A DNA stretch of 35,285 nucleotides, from the NCBI RefSeq assembly GCF_001411475.1, contig NZ_LLWH01000177.1, positions 1 to 35,285 on the forward strand, given 5' to 3'. This DNA is from Pseudomonas endophytica (GTDB taxonomy: Bacteria; Pseudomonadota; Gammaproteobacteria; Pseudomonadales; Pseudomonadaceae). Positions 32,301-35,285 of this stretch are shown here, piece after piece (position 1 is the first letter of the stretch; each line of letters starts with the position of its first letter). The notes below the pieces were generated by a model that saw only the letters and a program-made list of their open reading frames with translations, did not search any database and had not been told where the DNA came from. The translations under genes were made by a program, and so were the position numbers.

Positions 32301-33293
32301 GGTCAGTCCTGCCTTTGGCTTGGCGCCACGACCGGTTGCACCCTCGTCACGAATCTCGCCACCGGAACCGGTCGCAGCGCCCGGGAACGGGGCAATCGCG
32401 GTTGGGTGGTTGTGCGTTTCAACCTTCATCAGGATGTGCACAGGTTCCTGCACCGCGCCGTACTGGCGGGTTTCAGGGTTCGGGAAGAAACGCCCGCCAA
32501 CGCTACCGACGATCACTGAGGCGTTGTCTTTATAAGCAGACAGAACGCCTTCGCTGTGCATCACGTAGGTGTTTTTGATCATGCCAAACAGGCTTTTATC
32601 TTGGCTTTGGCCGTCGATGTCCCAACTGGCGTTGAAGATCTTGTGACGGCAGTGCTCGGAGTTCGCCTGAGCAAACATCATCAGTTCGATGTCGTGCGGG
32701 TTGCGACCCAAACCATTGAAAGCATTAACCAGATAGTCGATTTCGTCTTCCGCCAGCGCCAAGCCCAACTCAACGTTGGCTTTCTCTAGCGCGGCGCGAC
32801 CACCACCCAGCACATCAATAGCCGTTAGCGGCTTTGGCTCAGCGTGGCTGAACAGACCGGCAGCCTGTTCTAGGTCGCCCAGTACGATTTGGGTCATACG
32901 GTCGTGCAATAGCTCCGTAATCGACTCAGCCTCAGCGTCGCTGAACTGACCGGCAACGTAGAAAGCGATACCGCGCTCCAAGCGCTGGATTTTCGCCAGG
33001 CCACAGTTACGGGCGATATCACTGGCCTTGCTCGACCAAGGGGAAATGGTGCCAAACCGCGGCAACACCAAAAACAGTCGGCCATTTGGCTCTTGGACCG
33101 GCACACTTGGGCCGTACTTCAGGAGGCGAGCCAGTACCTGCTGTTCATCGCGGGTCAAATCACCGTCTACAGCGGCAAAGTGGGCGAATTCAGCATACAA
33201 ACCACTGACCGCTGGAACCTTAAGGCTCAGTTGTGCAAGGAGTTTGCTGTGGCGAAAGGCAGAAAGGGCAGGAGCGCCGCGCAGGATCAACAT
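29397..33293 (-). CDS. purL: Phosphoribosylformylglycinamidine synthase
   Basis: The 1298-residue single-chain enzyme converts FGAR, glutamine and ATP to FGAM in purine synthesis. The PurS-like N-terminal domain (about 1-150) is followed by two ATP-binding synthetase halves ([28 protein letters not shown] near 270-300) and a C-terminal glutamine amidotransferase. There the nucleophile is Cys1138 in [12 protein letters not shown], with His1263 and Glu1265 in MPHPERVF. The ATG at 33293 begins [14 protein letters not shown] with GAGG upstream; the frame stays open to 33386 but does not match the family. It is divergent from mltF, a usual Pseudomonas arrangement. Confidence 0.99.
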   Translation of the reverse strand: MLILRGAPALSAFRHSKLLAQLSLKVPAVSGLYAEFAHFAAVDGDLTRDEQQVLARLLKYGPSVPVQEPNGRLFLVLPRFGTISPWSSKASDIARNCGLAKIQRLERGIAFYVAGQFSDAEAESITELLHDRMTQIVLGDLEQAAGLFSHAEPKPLTAIDVLGGGRAALEKANVELGLALAEDEIDYLVNAFNGLGRNPHDIELMMFAQANSEHCRHKIFNASWDIDGQSQDKSLFGMIKNTYVMHSEGVLSAYKDNASVIVGSVGGRFFPNPETRQYGAVQEPVHILMKVETHNHPTAIAPFPGAATGSGGEIRDEGATGRGAKPKAGLTGFTVSNLQIPGFTQPWEVPYGKPERIVTALDIMIEGPLGGAAFNNEFGRPALTGYFRTFEQSIATPHGDEVRGYHKPIMLAGGMGNIRAEHVQKAEITVGAKLIVLGGPAMLIGLGGGAASSMATGASTADLDFASVQRENPEMERRCQEVIDRCWQLGDKNPISFIHDVGAGGLSNAFPELVNDGDRGGRFELRNIPNDEPGMAPHEIWSNESQERYVLAVSVEDFDRFQAICERERCPFAVVGEATAEPQLTVTDSHFDNSPVDMPLEVLLGKAPRMHRSVVREAEMGDDFDPATLNIGECVERVLHHPAVASKSFLITIGDRSITGLVARDQMVGPWQVPVADVAVTATSFDVYCGEAMAMGERTPLALLDAPASGRMAIGETLTNIAASRIGKISDIKLSANWMSAAGHPGEDARLYDTVKAVGMELCPELGITIPVGKDSMSMQTRWNDEGTDKSVTSPLSLIVTGFAPVLDIRQTLTPELRMDKGLTDLILIDLGRGQNRMGASILAQTYGKLGNQAPDVDDAEDLKAFFAVIQGLNADGHLLAYHDRSDGGLLTSVMEMAFAGHCGLTLTLDCLADSVGQLPAVLFNEELGAVIQVRQDATADVLAQFSAAGLGECVDVIGQPLNNSEVTITFHDEKVFAGQRGELQRQWAETSYQIQRMRDNADCAQQEFDALLVEDNPGLTAQLSFDVNANISAPYIKKGIRPQVAVLREQGVNGQVEMAAAFDRAGFNAIDVHMSDILAGRVDLNAFKGLVACGGFSYGDVLGAGEGWAKSALFNTRARDAFQSFFERSDSFSLGVCNGCQMMSNLSELIPGSELWPHFVRNRSEQFEARVAMVQVQESNSIFLQGMAGSRMPIAIAHGEGHAEFASPEALLQADVSGTVALRFVDNHGKVTENYPANPNGSPRGITGLTSRDGRVTIMMPHPERVFRAVQNSWRSEEWSEDAPWLRMFRNARVWVD

Positions 33294-33491
33294 CTTCGGG
33301 ACAGCCTCGGGAGGGGTGTGCTTTGAGGCCCGGCATTCTAGCCTAAACCATCGGTCACGGCATCTGAAACGGCACACTAGACGCACGCCAAACGTCGTTA
33401 ATCGACCAAATCCTTATTCTTTGTGGCTATCAGAGAGATAACGGATGGTCGGTTATGATCTTTAGACCCTGCTCAACCCCTTATTTCATAA

Positions 33492-35036
<1,545 letters not shown>

Positions 35037-35045
35037 TCTATCTGT

Positions 35046-35124
35046 TGTAGGAGCTGCCGCAGCCTGCGATCTTTTGATATTGCGGTAGAAGATCAAAAGA
35101 TCGCAGGCTGCGCCAGCTCCTACA
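35046..35124. repeat. REP element 3 after mltF
   Basis: The arms at 35046-35078 and 35091-35124 are inverted copies of the TGTAGGAGCTG(C/G)CGCAGCCTG unit plus CGATCTTTTGAT, with one mismatch, giving a stem of about 33 bp. It begins 9 bp after the mltF stop codon and may serve as its transcript-end hairpin. Confidence 0.88.
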
Positions 35125-35179
35125 AAAATAGAGATGCACCCAAACACCGTGCGCGATGGTGTTACGGCTGCCAACCGTT

Positions 35180-35207
35180 GATCGCAGCCTTTGTGCCTCG
35201 TCAGCAA
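35180..35207. repeat. Degenerate half-REP
   Basis: GATCGCAGCCTTTGTGCCTC and the next bases resemble the right arm of REP element 2 but have no partner arm. It is probably a decayed or cut copy. The rest of 35125-35285 shows no gene or other signal. Confidence 0.55.
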
Positions 35208-35285
35208 CTGCAGACTTAGCCCGTTTGCTGCGAGACAGTGCGGCGCATGGATGACAGGGAATCTCCTACAGGTATAGATACAGAG

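Noticed and set aside
31656..32519. Open frame opposite purL
   Set aside because: It is a shadow of purL with no recognisable domain. Several similar frames occur opposite other long genes.
33335..33340. TAGAAT on the minus strand as purL -10
   Set aside because: Position is suitable, but no matching -35 was found, so it was left out of the annotation.

Overview
The window is a stretch of chromosome from a Pseudomonas, most likely of the fluorescens-type lineage. This is inferred from protein resemblance and gene order: the blocks xerD-dsbC-hom-thrC, ffh-rpsP-rimM-trmD-rplS and purL/mltF are typical Pseudomonas neighbourhoods. The short REP palindromes (GAGCTGCCGCAGGCTGCGAT type) also fit. 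No rRNA, tRNA, CRISPR array, prophage or insertion sequence was recognised. Most genes are housekeeping, and the window holds about 32 protein genes.

Layout. 54-1960: yaeQ (-) and a CaiB/BaiF CoA-transferase (+), divergent. 2000-5652: a small sensory-looking island. It has a secreted solute-binding-like protein (+) convergent with a two-gene minus-strand unit: a BvgS/EvgS-like receptor that ends right after its PAS domain with no kinase, and a single-domain receiver protein. 5772-10495 (-): xerD-dsbC-hom-thrC, with an attenuator-like hairpin array before hom and a hairpin over the thrC ribosome binding site. 10616-12424 (+): a cation/proton antiporter. 12559-16650 (+): a glucarate cassette (LacI-type regulator, GudP transporter, GudD dehydratase) with two perfect 12-bp operators around the transporter promoter. 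16803-20881 (-): a thioesterase, then rplS-trmD-rimM-rpsP and ffh.

21089-24365 (+): a YpjD-like membrane protein, a CBS/CorC protein lacking the usual DUF21 membrane domain, and an MHS-type transporter. 24468-27686 (-): purT, a VUT-family membrane protein, a DUF1289 protein, a gamma-carbonic-anhydrase-like protein and a NudL-type Nudix hydrolase. 27832-28990 (+): a zinc-ribbon Nudix hydrolase and an L,D-transpeptidase. 29065-33293 (-): purL followed by a small NIF3-like gene. 33579-35036 (+): mltF. REP elements lie at the ends of several of these units (24385, 26251, 35046, remnant at 35180).

The genes serve threonine/homoserine synthesis, disulfide isomerisation and dimer resolution, glucarate use, translation and protein targeting, purine synthesis (purT, purL) and cell wall remodelling (mltF, L,D-transpeptidase). 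The best candidate for something undescribed is the kinase-less double-Venus-flytrap/PAS receptor with its stand-alone receiver. I cannot tell from sequence alone whether it works or is a decayed Roc/Bvg-type phosphorelay. Other second-look items are the RNA structures in the hom-thrC leader regions, the DUF21-less CorC protein, and a REP element that supplies a gene's stop codon.
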